Shown in pieces: positions 1 to 9,370 of a DNA stretch of 64,000 bases (within the stretch, counting starts at the first letter, position 1; each line of letters starts with the position of its first letter). The notes under the pieces were generated by a model, which saw nothing but the letters and a program-made list of their open reading frames with translations, made no database searches and was not told the origin of the DNA. The position numbers were made by a program, and so were the translations under genes. Source of the DNA: Theodoxus fluviatilis. Lineage: Eukaryota; Mollusca; Gastropoda; Cycloneritida; Neritidae. The stretch is from contig JAWQFJ010000600.1 of assembly GCA_034096865.1 (NCBI GenBank), forward strand, positions 1 to 64,000, written 5' to 3'.

Positions 1-2248
1 TGAAGGTCACTGAGAACAGGGGTTATGCGAGCCCACCTCGGCAGTCGCTTCACTACCCTAGCTGCAGAATTCTGAAGACACTGAAGTTTCTGCAATTGAC
101 CGTTGGTTGCAGCAGTCAGCAGACTGTTGCAGTAATCAAGATGGGACAGCACAAGGGTCACCACCAGGGCCGCTGCGGTCTTTTCAGTCAGACAATCCCT
201 GATACTCCAAATGCGGTGTAGGTGCATGTAGCCTGAGGAGATGATTTTACAAATTTGGGGGTCTGGTGACAAGTTTTGATCTAACATGACCCCGAGATAT
301 TTCGCACTTGTGGCAAATGCTATGTTAATATGTGTTTCTCTGATCAATTGCCTGCTTTTTTCCCTACCAATGAGAATCACTTCAGTCTTGTCTTCATTGA
401 GTTTGAGGTGATTGGCCGACATCCATTCCTTGATGTCACTACAGCAGTTTTGCACAGTGGACTTGTTCACAGCGAAGGCTTCATGATCTGGTTTGGAAGC
501 CATGTAGATCATAGTGTCGTCGGCGAATAGATGGTGAGGGATGCCGTGTTGGTCGATGCGCTCGCTCAGGGGTTGCGTGTAAATTGAATACAGGAGAGGT
601 CCCAAGATTGATCTCTGCGGTACTCCACAAGTGAGAGAAAGGTCTTTTGATGATGACTCCCCTATCTTCACCTTTTGTGATCTCCCCGTCAAGTAGCTCG
701 CGAACCAGTTTAGGGCGGTGGATGATATGCCAAAGCTCCTCAATCTGGCTATGAGTGTGTCGTGGTCAATGGTGTCGAAAGCCGCTGAAAGGTCGAGTAG
801 CACTACAAGGACTACCTCATCGCGATCGACTGCATGGAGTAAGTCATTCAGGACTCGCAAGAGTGCAGTTTCAGTGCTGTGGTGTGCCCTATATGCTGAC
901 TGAAACCTGGGAAGCAGATTGTGCGAGCTTAAAAACTCTATGAGGCGAATAGACACTGCTTTCTCAACAACCTTGGAGAGAAAGCTCAGGTTGGAAACCG
1001 GTCGATAGTTGGCGAGGTTATTAGGATCAGCGCCTGCTTTCTTGAGGAGGGGTTTCACCAATGCCTTTTTGAGGCTCATGGGAAACTGTCCGTGTCTCAA
1101 GGAATGGTTGACGATGTCCGTTATTACAGGTAGAAGGACATCAAGGCAAGTGAGAAGCAGTTTGGTGGGGATTGGGTCGAGTTCGCATGTGGTTGGTTTC
1201 ATTTTGACTATGATTTTTCGTAGTTCGTCTGGTGAGAAAAATTTCAACTCAGTCAAGAAATGATGGTGTGGACGTGACTGAGATGTGGTGCCAGATGAGC
1301 TCATTGGGATTGATTTCTTAATTGTGTCAATTTTTTCTTTGAAAAAAAGACCAAACTCATTCGCCTTTTCATTATGTGACTGTCCTGATTGCACATAGGA
1401 GTCATTCGTCTTCCCTAGAAGACCTGACAGCAAGTGAGACATGGCCCTGTGGTTCCCGGATCGTTCTTGGATTTTCTGATGAAAGTAACCGGCTTTTGCT
1501 TGACGTATGGCTTTTTTGAGTTTATTTTTCTCTGCTACATACAACTGCTTGTGCACAGTTAGATTGTACTTCCGCCAGCGACGCTCTGCTATTCTTTTGT
1601 TTACTTTGGCGAGGTAGACTTCCTCGTTGTACCATGGGCACAACGGTCTTGCAGAAACACGTTTTGTCAACTCTGGGGCGTGCTTGTCCAGGATGTTTCG
1701 CAAAGATGACTCAAAGAGTTCAACATGAGCTGACACATCAACTGGGACCGCAGACTGTAAGCCAAGTGCGCCAAAGTCAGCTTGCAGAGCCACAAGATCA
1801 ACCCTTTTCAGGTTTCTACTCTTTACAACGGCTTTTGCCTCTCGGTTGATGCTCAATGAGAGGTCAAAGTAAACCACGTAATGGTCAGAAAGCGCCTTGT
1901 CAAGCACATGGCACTTGCGGACACTGCTCTTGTCGACCTTATCTACAACCCAGTCAAGGGTGTGGCCTGATTTGTGAGTCGCTCCATTGACATTCTGCTG
2001 CAAGCCGTGATCACGGAGCAAAGACAGTGCGCCCTTTGTCAAGGCGTGGTTGGCGTCATCGTAGTGGATGTTGAAATCGCCGACAATAACGTAGTCATCA
2101 CACTCTACTTCCATGGAATCGAGAAGGTTGCTGAACTCGTCGAGGAAGGCGGATGACGGTGCTTTATTTCTCTTTGAGTGAGTCGGTCTGTACAGGCAGA
2201 TGAAGTGTGTCGATTTGCCCCTGTTTCTTAAAACAATGCTTGCTGACT
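1..2248 (-). pseudogene. LINE endonuclease C-terminus and reverse transcriptase
   Basis: I translated this strand in pieces and found no stop in the RT frame between about 2248 and 1. Visible in order: VGDFNIH (endonuclease), a LDWVVDK stretch, a linker, NYRPVSNL, DLSAAFDTIDH (RT catalytic Asp), GVPQRSILG, FADDT (catalytic Asp pair), LKLNEDKTEV, YLGVMLD and SHLDYCNSLL. The usual GVPQGS motif reads VPQRS, a Gly-to-Arg change (gga to aga) at about 615. The frame runs off the window edge, so no stop codon or 3' UTR is seen. Confidence 0.8.
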
Positions 2249-2847
2249 CCAGAGCGCTGGAATTGTGACTCACAATTCCAGCGCTCTGGACAGTGACGCA
2301 GACTAGTCACTTCACTGATGTTGAGGCAGCTTCTGTAGATGAAAGCGATCCCTCCGCCACGTCCCCGTGGCCGCGGGAAGGATTTTATTTGATAGCCTGG
2401 TGGTGTTGCCATTTTCATTATCGCCTGATCTCTGTCGTTTTTCAGCCATGATTCGGTGATAAACAAGACATCAAGGTTTTCCTCGGTGATAAAGTCTGCA
2501 ATTTCTTCCGTCTTGTTTCTTATTGACTGCGCGTTTAGCAATGCCGCAGTCAGAGTGGGTGAGGGTTTCCTGGGTGCAACTTGAATGAGGTTGCTTGCGT
2601 TCGCACCACAGTCTTGAGGGACAGTGCTAGCAGTTCTGTCAAACACATCACATACAGTTTTGATATTGTGGCGTATCCTTCTGCCCCCTCTTCTGCCACG
2701 CTTTCTTGTTTTTGATCTTTCAATTCCCAGGAGTTGGATGTTCGCTAACGCCTCCGGCGGGAGGGGCAAATGAGAATCATTTAAGGCACGCAGATCTGAC
2801 GAGGAGTAGTACATGTGTCCAGCTATTTTGGGGGGAGTAAGCTTCAT
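2164..2847 (-). pseudogene. LINE endonuclease domain, frameshifted
   Basis: The 227-residue frame starts at an ATG at 2847. Residues about 45-55 are Arg-rich (KTRKRGRRGGRR). The APE-type endonuclease core follows: LLNAQSIRNK near residue 100, then VLFITESWL, with the metal-binding Glu in TESW, then a Gly/Arg-rich GGGIAFIYR strand. After about residue 183 the frame is wrong. The true continuation is in another minus frame from 2248 down: it includes STHFICLYRP and VGDFNIHYDD, the latter an endonuclease catalytic block. The break coincides with the inverted repeat at 2249-2289. Confidence 0.8.
2249..2289. repeat. Perfect 19-bp inverted repeat with 3-bp spacer
   Basis: Left arm 2249-2267 and right arm 2271-2289 are exact reverse complements around the spacer act. 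The structure lies exactly at the frame break in the LINE endonuclease. Removing one arm plus spacer (22 bp, which is 3n+1) restores a continuous frame, so it is best read as a templated fold-back duplication. Confidence 0.95.
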
Positions 2848-2949
2848 TTTCCACGGCCGTTAGCATTCTTCCTAATCATTAAGCCTCAGTTCTAGCCTAA
2901 GGCATGCAGCGCCCAATGAACACTCACGCCCATGGATGACAACAAAATT

Positions 2950-3935
2950 TATTACAGCCAAGCTGATTATAGTAAGTTTAAACTTTGGTGCTTTATGCAG
3001 CAGTGATTTGGGCATGATGATGATTGCGCATGCCTGTGCCCCTGCACAGGTTCAGAACCCAGCCACAGTTTAAAGCCAAAACTATGATTCAGCTGCAGCA
3101 CAGTTACCATGCTGCAGGCAAAATGTGAACTTGTTGCTGAGCGCCTCTGCACGGGCAAGTCGACAGACCAGATCTGTGCAGCTCTGTGTGTTAGCAGAAT
3201 GCAGATCAAGCAAGTCAGGGACATGCTTGCAGAGTGTGGCAATGTTGAGCGTAAGGCAGGACAAAGAAGGAAGCGGGAGAAGAGAACGGAAGAGGTGGCG
3301 GCGGCTGTGAAGGCTTTGGTTGAACTGCATCCCCGACAGTCCATCAGGAAGCTGGCAAAGCAGTTTGGCATGCATGAGCGCACCATGCGCCACGTGATCA
3401 GAGATGACATGCACATGAAGTCGAGGGCAGTGGTTACCAAGAACAGGATTTTGGAGGTGCAGAGGATCACGAGATTAGACCATGCCAGGAAGATTCTGAA
3501 CTGGATGAAGAAGCCAGAAAATGCCAAGAAAACGCAACAGCTGCTGGGGAAAGAATTCGGCAGATTCTGGCCCAAGGACATGTGGCCACCATCATCTCCA
3601 GACCTCAGCCCGCTCGACTATTCCATATGGGAGCATGTGGAGTCTGAGGCCTATGCAAGTGGCCACCTGAATGTGAATAGCCTGCGAGCAGCAGTCACGA
3701 CGTTGTGGGTGGCTTTGCCCGAAGACTATGTCCGAGCAGAGCGCCACTCCTTCCTGAAGCGCCTGGAGGCAGTTGTGAAGGCTGGTGGTGACTACATTGA
3801 ATAAACTGCTGCTTGCTAGTCTGAACTGTTGAATGTTGTGGAACAATATGTTTAATATGTGTGAACTTGGAGAAATCTATTATTTTTTAATGTCATACTC
3901 CTGTGTAACGGTAATTTTGCTGCACCCTGTATATC
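2950..3935 (+). mobile_element. Tc1/mariner-like DNA transposon, internally deleted
   Basis: The element carries the transposase-like ORF at 3109-3804. Its right end reads ...gtaacggtaattttgctgcaccctgta at about 3906-3932, typical of a Tc1/mariner terminal inverted repeat (cagggtgcagc outward) next to TA-rich sequence. I could not find the matching left inverted repeat between 2940 and 3108, so the left boundary is uncertain and may be truncated. It lies in intron 3 of the FBXO22-like gene, 200 bp from exon 3. Confidence 0.75.
3109..3804 (+). pseudogene. Tc1/mariner transposase lacking two catalytic Asp residues
   Basis: 231 residues, against roughly 340 for the family. Residues 1-110 hold two helix-turn-helix segments (KSTDQICAALCVSRMQIKQV; SIRKLAKQFGMHERTMRHVI) that bind the terminal repeats. 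Residues 115-145 (MKSRAVVTKN to ILNWMKK) are the linker. The sequence then jumps directly to FWPKDMWPPSSPDLSPLDY, the block holding the third catalytic Asp. The SDEK-type and QDGAP-type blocks with the first two acidic residues are missing. The frame is intact across the deletion. It cannot be an active transposase, but it keeps the DNA-binding half. Confidence 0.8.
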
Positions 3936-4122
3936 ATATCATTACCAAGAAAATGCTATGTCTAGCATATCTGATTCTGAAAGGGCTTGACTGAATTGCA
4001 ACTGTCATCACTTTTGCCAGCTCTGTATGAAATTCTTTCGGCATCAAAAGGTGACCACACTCAGCAGCGCCACACACCATGTTCCACCATGCTGTCCTAT
4101 GGAGCGGTAGACAGTCACTTAC

Positions 4123-4330
4123 CGACAACACCGTCAGTGGCCATGGCAGTCATCTGGCAGTCCCTGGGCAGGAAGTGCCGCAAGTAACGGTCCACTTGCA
4201 CTTGCGAGTCCTTCCGTATCCGGCGCCGTTTTGGCCTCACTGAGGCGTTCTGTGCAGGGAGGGAAACATGGCACTCCACCAGGTGTGTGGTGAAGAAGGC
4301 CACACAGTGCTTGGGCTGTATGGGCAGGTT
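4123..4330 (-). CDS. FBXO22: FBXO22-like exon 3
   Basis: On the minus strand the exon is preceded by a strong polypyrimidine acceptor (ttgtccctttctcctacag) and followed by gtaagt at 4122-4117. It opens in phase 0 with NLPIQPKHCV and contains PKRRRIRKDSQVQVDRYL and LPRDCQMTAMATDG. It continues exon 2 without a shift and aligns by eye with the region after the F-box of human FBXO22. Confidence 0.8.
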
Positions 4331-4829
4331 CTGTAGGAGAAAGGGACAACTACACACATCCATCCCACCTTCACTACACTGCTGCAGTCTCTAGTCATGC
4401 AAGTACCCAAATCCAGACAAACGGATAGAAAGATGGAAAGACAGATGGGTGGGTGGTAGGTGGGAGGATGGATGGATGGATGAATGGGGTGAGATCAATG
4501 GATGCTTTCAAATCCACAATACTTTCTGTTTGAATAAATAACACAGAAATCAGAGAAAGAGATGCAGAGCACATTAAACTGAACACGTCTATCATATCTA
4601 CTGAGCAGCCCATCCTGCTCATAGACCCAGACAGGCCCAGTCACAGATAATTCAGTCCAGATGTTCAGAACCCACAATACTTGGCACAAGCCAGCTTTAT
4701 GCCATGGTAGACCACTGGGGATCAGAACAGATGAGGTTACCAAATTTAGACACATTTCCAACAACACAGCTTGATTACTCCACTTCCATAGGCACCTAAA
4801 GCTAACTGCCTCAGCTGCTGGTACAATCA
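4331..4829. other. Intronic sequence, no gene
   Basis: Intron 2 of the FBXO22-like gene. It holds a short, imperfect ggat-type tetranucleotide tract near 4445-4485. Open frames here have no domain signal. Confidence 0.6.
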
Positions 4830-5291
4830 CAGGCACTGCCGCAGTTGCAGCTACTGTGACAGCACTACCATAGTTTCAGCCACACATAACAGGCAGTTAC
4901 ACTACAGCCACAGTAACAGGCAGATACACTACAGCCATAGTAGTAAGATAGTAAATAGTTACACCACAGCCACAGTAACAGGAACAGTTACACCACAAAC
5001 ATAGTCATTGGCACAGGTTACACTACAGCCACAGTAACAGGCAGTTACACTACGGCCACAGTAACAGGCAGTTACACTACAGCCATAGTAACAGACACAG
5101 ATACACTATAACCATAGTAACAGGCACAGTCACACTATAACCATAGTAACAGGCACAGTCACACTATAACCATGGTAACAGGCAGTTACACTACAGCCAT
5201 AGCATCAAGTACAGTTACACTATAGCTACAGTAACAGGCACAGTTACACTACAGCCACAGTAACAGGCAGTTGCACTACAGCCATAGTAAC
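4830..5291. repeat. Minisatellite (26-30 bp units), left half
   Basis: Imperfect tandem units of the form cagttacactacagccacagtaacagg, with and without an extra cacag or ata step. The array stops at ...catagtaac at 5291, where the DIRS element begins, and resumes at 10653. Confidence 0.9.
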
Positions 5292-5545
5292 TTGAAGAAA
5301 TTTAAACTAATTTCTATGTTTTCCTGACATACTTACCAGTAGACAACCAGTGATATTATGACCTTGACCTCGAAAAAAGAATTTGCATAATTCTATACCC
5401 ACACGTGCCTGCCTGCCTCGTCCAATCTGATTGGTCGAGACACAGAGCTAGGGACGCCGTGAGCAAAGGGAGGTAACTCCCAGTGCGCCGCGTCACCACA
5501 CGCTCGTGTATAAATACAGCAGGTCAAGGCACGACAGACCTCTTT
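5292..5545. repeat. DIRS left inverted terminal repeat
   Basis: Nearly identical, inverted, to 10425-10652, with only a few mismatches over about 210 bp from 5335. The outermost 25 bp (5292-5316) are specific to this end. It contains ccaat at 5422-5426, attgg at 5430-5434 and tataaata at 5509-5516. Confidence 0.9.
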
Positions 5546-5605
5546 GACACAGCTGAGACCCAGCAAATGCACAAACGGGGAGGTGGGTGGGACAGTAAGT
5601 TGTGT

Positions 5606-5695
5606 ACTGGTAAGTATGTCAGGAAAACATAGAAATTAGTTTAAATTTCTTCAAGTTTTCCTTTCATACTGACCAGTAGACAACCAGTGATATGA
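5606..5695. repeat. DIRS internal complementary region (circle-junction copy)
   Basis: 5606-5655 is the reverse complement of the left terminus (5292-5341). 5656-5695 is the reverse complement of the right terminus (about 10614-10652). Together they equal the joined ends of a circular intermediate, with gtt at the joint. In DIRS replication this segment is the bridge used to complete the terminal repeats. Confidence 0.88.
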
Positions 5696-5756
5696 TTGCC
5701 CAACGCTGGGCGGCGGGTTGTGCATAAACACCTGACCAAAAAATAACCACTCACCC

Positions 5757-6236
5757 TCAAACACGAAGAGCCGAACCCGCAACAACCAACTTGTTGATGC
5801 CAAAGGTGTCGTTGACACGACGAACTTGAACATCCCGCAGGTAATGGCGTGTGAACACACAGTCACTGCGCCAAAAAGCCGCTCTCATAAGGTGAGCCAA
5901 GGAGACATTCTTGGCAAACGCTACAGAGGTGGCAACCTTGCGGAGTTCATGAGTCCGAGAGGCACCAACGGGAGGATCAAGCAACGCATTCTTGTACGCA
6001 TCCGTAATCAACACGCGTATCCAGCAAGAAATTGACGTCTTAGACACCTCAGCGTGACGACGCGTAAGGGGCAGAAACAGTCTCCGTTTCCGAAGACGAC
6101 GGGACTGAGTTCGAGCCAGGTAACATTTGAGTGCACGCACCGGACAGTTCACATAGTCAGCTTCGCCAGGATCGAGAATCGAAGAGAGCCCCTTAATCTC
6201 AATGCTCTGACAGTCAGAAAGAGAGTCCCATCCCAC
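5757..6236 (-). pseudogene. DIRS tyrosine recombinase, C-terminal half only
   Basis: 159 residues. The opening SIEIKGLSSILDPGEADY and CPVRALKCYLART blocks are the middle of the catalytic domain. The active-site H-x-x-R is in THELRKVATS, and the nucleophilic Tyr is in TRHYLRDV. The N-terminal DNA-binding region and the first catalytic Arg, normally about 250 residues upstream, are absent: only about 50 bp separates this ORF from the end of the upstream frame at 6286. The remaining half cannot recombine DNA alone. Confidence 0.82.
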
Positions 6237-6285
6237 AGAGGAGGAAAGATCTGACTATGTGCAAAACAAACGAGAAAACAAGGAA

Positions 6286-6855
6286 CTAGCCAGGTGATCC
6301 TGTGTTGGAAAGAAGCCAAGCAGAAAGGTTCAACAAGTGAACATTCGGATGGCCAATTCCCGAACGAGGTTGCACGAGAGTGCACGCAGAGAGATGAAGC
6401 TCGATGCGCTCCCCATCGGCCAGAGCCAGCAGATCAGGGAACCAGGAAGCTCCAGGCCAGAAAGGCGCGACCAGGATCATGCGAGGACGCTCCAGGGCGA
6501 CCTTGGCCAACACCCTCGGAAGAAGCCGCGTGGGAGGGAAAGTGTAGACTTCCATGCCCGACCACGACCTAGCAAAGGCATCCCGCCCGAGAGCCTGTGG
6601 ATCATGCATAGGGGAGAAGTAACACGGCAAACGCGTGTTGAACCGGGTGGCGAACAGATCCACCATCGGCTTGCCCCAGCGAAGCCACACCTGCTCTAGA
6701 GCCTGATGCGCTACAGTCCACTCTGTAGGCAGAACCTGATTCCTCCGGCTTAGGTGATCCGCCAGCACATTCAACTTTCCAGGAATGAATTCCGTGGAAA
6801 TGGAAATGCCATGGGAATCAGCCCAAACCAGAATCTCCTCAGCTTTCAGAGACAA
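6286..6855 (-). pseudogene. DIRS RNase H tail and linker
   Basis: The frame opens with SLKAEEILVWADSHGIS and FIPGKLNVLADHLSR, the last RNase H block (A-D-x-L-S-R). It continues with VDLFATRFNTRLP and the FSPMHDPQALGRDAF and YTFPP motifs found between RNase H and recombinase in DIRS elements. It ends at LLNLSAWLLSNTGSPG, where a large deletion removes the recombinase N-terminus. It belongs to the RT/RNase H ORF but is displaced by a frameshift near 6880. Confidence 0.8.
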
Positions 6856-9283
6856 CGACGTAGAAACTGTGCCTCCTTCTCAGGCATGTGACATTGTCAC
6901 CTGAGACTGTTACGTGCCGATTCCTCAAGACTGACAGTAACCCCTGGAGAGAGAGAAAAACTGCTTCCATCTCCAGAAAGTTGATGTGCAGCCGCGACTC
7001 GCTCTGAGACCACAGACCGGACACCGAGTCCGTGTCTGTGTGCCCACCCCAACCATTCCTCGAAGCGTCTGTGAACAGATAGACGATAGGACCCCGGGGA
7101 CGGATAGGGACAGAAGAATGGAGCCACGTCATGTCCATCCAACGCAAAGTGGCTTCCCGAAACCAGTCCCCCAGAACCACCATCTGATCAAAATCGGAGC
7201 AGTCGGAGACCCGGATGGCAAGCTGCCTCTGAAGGGGTCGTTTGGCGACCCGTGCCAAAGGCAACAGGGTAGCCATCGACTCCATCTTGCCAAGCAAGGA
7301 GAGAAGAGCACGATAGGGAGCGCTCTCCACACCACGTAAGTGAGAGAGTAGGTCTGACAACGACCGCAACCTGTCCGCGGACGGACGGACAGAGAAGGCG
7401 AGAGTGTCGAACTGCATGCCGAGGTACTGGAATGAAGTTGACGGAAGGAAGTCAGACTTCTTCAACGAGAAGTTGAAACCAAGGCCCTGTGCAAGTTGGA
7501 CCACCGTTTCCGTGTCCAGGGCACACTGCCGAGACGAGCGATGTAAAATCAACCAATCGTCCAGGTACATCCGCAAACGCACTCCCCTGCCCCTCACCAA
7601 CATCGCCAACTGTTTGGCGATCTTGGTGAAAATGAAAGGGGCAGTAGACAGACCGAAAGGCAGGGAAACGAATTGAAAAACCCGGTCTCCCCAGACGAAA
7701 CACAGATACTTCCACATGTCCGGATGCATCGAGACATGGAAGTACGCATCCTGCAGATCCAATGACGTGGCACAATCGCCGGGGCGAATTGCATCACGCA
7801 CCGACCTGGAAGACTCCATCTTAAAAGGCATCTCGCGAACAGACTTGTTCAACCGCGAGAGGTCTAGAACCGGGCGAAACCCACCGGAATGTTTCGCAAC
7901 CGCGAAAATTCTGGAGTAAAACGCCGGTGAGGCAAGAGACACCTCCTGAACAACCTGCTTGACCAGCAGAGAAGCGACTTCCTCGTCCAACACCTTCACC
8001 TTCTCAGGGTGAAAGGGTTTAGGAAAAGCAAGAGGCTCAAGTGACAGACGCGCAGGAGTCGTGAATGGAATTTTATATCCGTCCCGCACCACCCTCAGAA
8101 TAGCGCTGTCGTGAACTTGTCGACGCCACACGGCATAAGCCCGTTGCAGAGCGTGTGCCCGCGTAGGAGAAGAACAAAGTCCGCGCGGCAGAAGACTGGA
8201 ATCGCGCACCTGAAAAGGCCGAATCCCAGCCGCGCCAAACGGTTCCTCACCGGAAGAGTCCCCAGACAGAGAAAGATAGGAGCTTTGGTCAACCGACCCA
8301 ACGTCCCACCCCTCTTCCGCAGCCGCAGTGGAGCCACGGTCCGAAAACCGAGCGTGCCAACTCGCTGGACTCTGATCTGGTCGCTCTAGACTCGCCTCCC
8401 CGCCAGGAGAAACACAGTCTACGGCCACAGAGTCAGAACAGACAACAGACCCATGGCCGTGCCTCACTGCCCCTGTCGACCTTCCAGAATCACGGGGTTG
8501 AGACACATGTCCATGCACAGGCAGGGAGGCAGCGTGGTGACCGGACCAGACAGCGTCTGCTGAATGACCGGGAGCAACGCCTCGCCGCGACCCCACCTCA
8601 GAGCACGACCTCACGTGAGTGTGGCGGGATTGTTGCACCACCCTGCTCGACCTGACGGGAGAGCGGGGGCGCGACCCAGAGGAACGCACGGGGCGAGGGG
8701 CGGCATGATCACCGGACCAAACAGCGTCTGCGGAATGGCCGGGAGCAACGCCCTGCCGCGACCCCACCTCAGAGCTCGACCTCAAGTGAGCGTGCCGGGG
8801 TTGATGCACCACCCTGCTCGACCTGACGGAAGAGCGGGGGCGTGACCCAGCGGAAGGCGCGGGGTGACGGGCAACTTGATCCCCATACCAGACAGTGTCT
8901 GCTGAATGGACGGGATCAGCGCTGTGTCGTGCCCCCACCGCGGAGCACGATCTCGCGGAAGCGCGAATGGGTCGGCTGCACACTGTCCCGGTCGACCCCC
9001 CGGGAGCACAGGGGCGGGGCACAGGGGACCGCCTGGAGCGGGAGGCGGCATGCTCACCGAAACAGACAGTGTCAGCTGAATGAACGGGATCAACGCTCCG
9101 CTGTGGCCCCACCGTAGAGCTCGACCTCGCGGAAGCGTGAAGAGGGAGCCTCACCATCCCGCTCGATCTTCCGGAAGCACAGGGGCGGGGCACGTGTGAC
9201 CGCACGGGGCGGGTGGCGGCATGCTCACCGAACCAGACAGTGTCAGCTGAATGGACGGGATCAACGCTCCGCCGTCGCCCCAC
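6839..9283 (-). CDS. DIRS reverse transcriptase / RNase H ORF (3' frameshifted)
   Basis: 814 residues. Residues 1 to about 260 are a Ser/Arg/His-rich region of about 57-residue repeats beginning DPVHSADTVW. The RT follows from about residue 390: FHPEKVKVLDEEVASLL, SLDLQDAYFHV (first catalytic Asp), FQFVSLPFGLSTAP, and YLDDWLIL with the catalytic Asp pair. RNase H begins at LFTDASRNGWGG (Asp), then NFLEMEAV (Glu) and VSGDNVTC (Asp). Right after the last motif the frame is lost; the downstream AEEILVW block lies in another frame, consistent with a small deletion near 6880. The start is arbitrary, since the repeats extend upstream into the gag frame. Confidence 0.82.
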   Translation of the reverse strand: MGRRRSVDPVHSADTVWFGEHAATRPVRSHVPRPCASGRSSGMVRLPLHASARSSSTVGPQRSVDPVHSADTVCFGEHAASRSRRSPVPRPCAPGGSTGTVCSRPIRASARSCSAVGARHSADPVHSADTVWYGDQVARHPAPSAGSRPRSSVRSSRVVHQPRHAHLRSSSEVGSRQGVAPGHSADAVWSGDHAAPRPVRSSGSRPRSPVRSSRVVQQSRHTHVRSCSEVGSRRGVAPGHSADAVWSGHHAASLPVHGHVSQPRDSGRSTGAVRHGHGSVVCSDSVAVDCVSPGGEASLERPDQSPASWHARFSDRGSTAAAEEGWDVGSVDQSSYLSLSGDSSGEEPFGAAGIRPFQVRDSSLLPRGLCSSPTRAHALQRAYAVWRRQVHDSAILRVVRDGYKIPFTTPARLSLEPLAFPKPFHPEKVKVLDEEVASLLVKQVVQEVSLASPAFYSRIFAVAKHSGGFRPVLDLSRLNKSVREMPFKMESSRSVRDAIRPGDCATSLDLQDAYFHVSMHPDMWKYLCFVWGDRVFQFVSLPFGLSTAPFIFTKIAKQLAMLVRGRGVRLRMYLDDWLILHRSSRQCALDTETVVQLAQGLGFNFSLKKSDFLPSTSFQYLGMQFDTLAFSVRPSADRLRSLSDLLSHLRGVESAPYRALLSLLGKMESMATLLPLARVAKRPLQRQLAIRVSDCSDFDQMVVLGDWFREATLRWMDMTWLHSSVPIRPRGPIVYLFTDASRNGWGGHTDTDSVSGLWSQSESRLHINFLEMEAVFLSLQGLLSVLRNRHVTVSGDNVTCLRRRHSFYVVVSES

Positions 9284-9370
9284 CGTAGCTCGACCTTGCG
9301 GAAGCGGGTGGGGCCGTGATCACCGGACCAGACAGTGTTAGCTGAATGGCCGGGATCAATGTTCTGCCGT
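8541..9370. repeat. 171-bp (57-codon) tandem repeats in the DIRS coding region
   Basis: Units begin near 8541, 8712, 8883, about 9057 and 9228, with a shortened unit from about 9323. A landmark is (g/a)accagacagygtctgctgaatg. The period is a multiple of three, so the repeats encode a repeated Arg/Ser/Pro segment. Units have slipped frame between about 9270 and 9300, splitting the gag and RT frames. Confidence 0.85.

Larger units (their letters stand above)
1..2870 (-). mobile_element. L2/CR1-like non-LTR retrotransposon, 3' part beyond window
   Basis: Read on the minus strand, the element begins near 2850 with an endonuclease domain and continues into a reverse transcriptase that stays open to position 1, so its 3' end lies outside the window. 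The RT block order is typical of the L2/CR1 group: NYRPVSNLSFLSK near 1000, LDLSAAFDTIDH near 800, GVPQRSILGPLL near 620, FADDT near 510, a YLGVMLD block near 270 and SHLDYCNSLL near 120. One frameshift, from a fold-back insertion at 2249-2289, separates the endonuclease from the RT. It lies in intron 3 of the FBXO22-like gene. Clade assignment is from motif recall, not a tree. Confidence 0.85.

Noticed and set aside
2967..3414. Minus-strand ORFs over the Tc1/mariner element
   Set aside because: Shadows of the transposase frame, which carries the recognisable motifs.
6986..9117. Plus-strand ORFs opposite the DIRS RT
   Set aside because: Shadow frames of a GC-rich minus-strand ORF; no motifs of their own.
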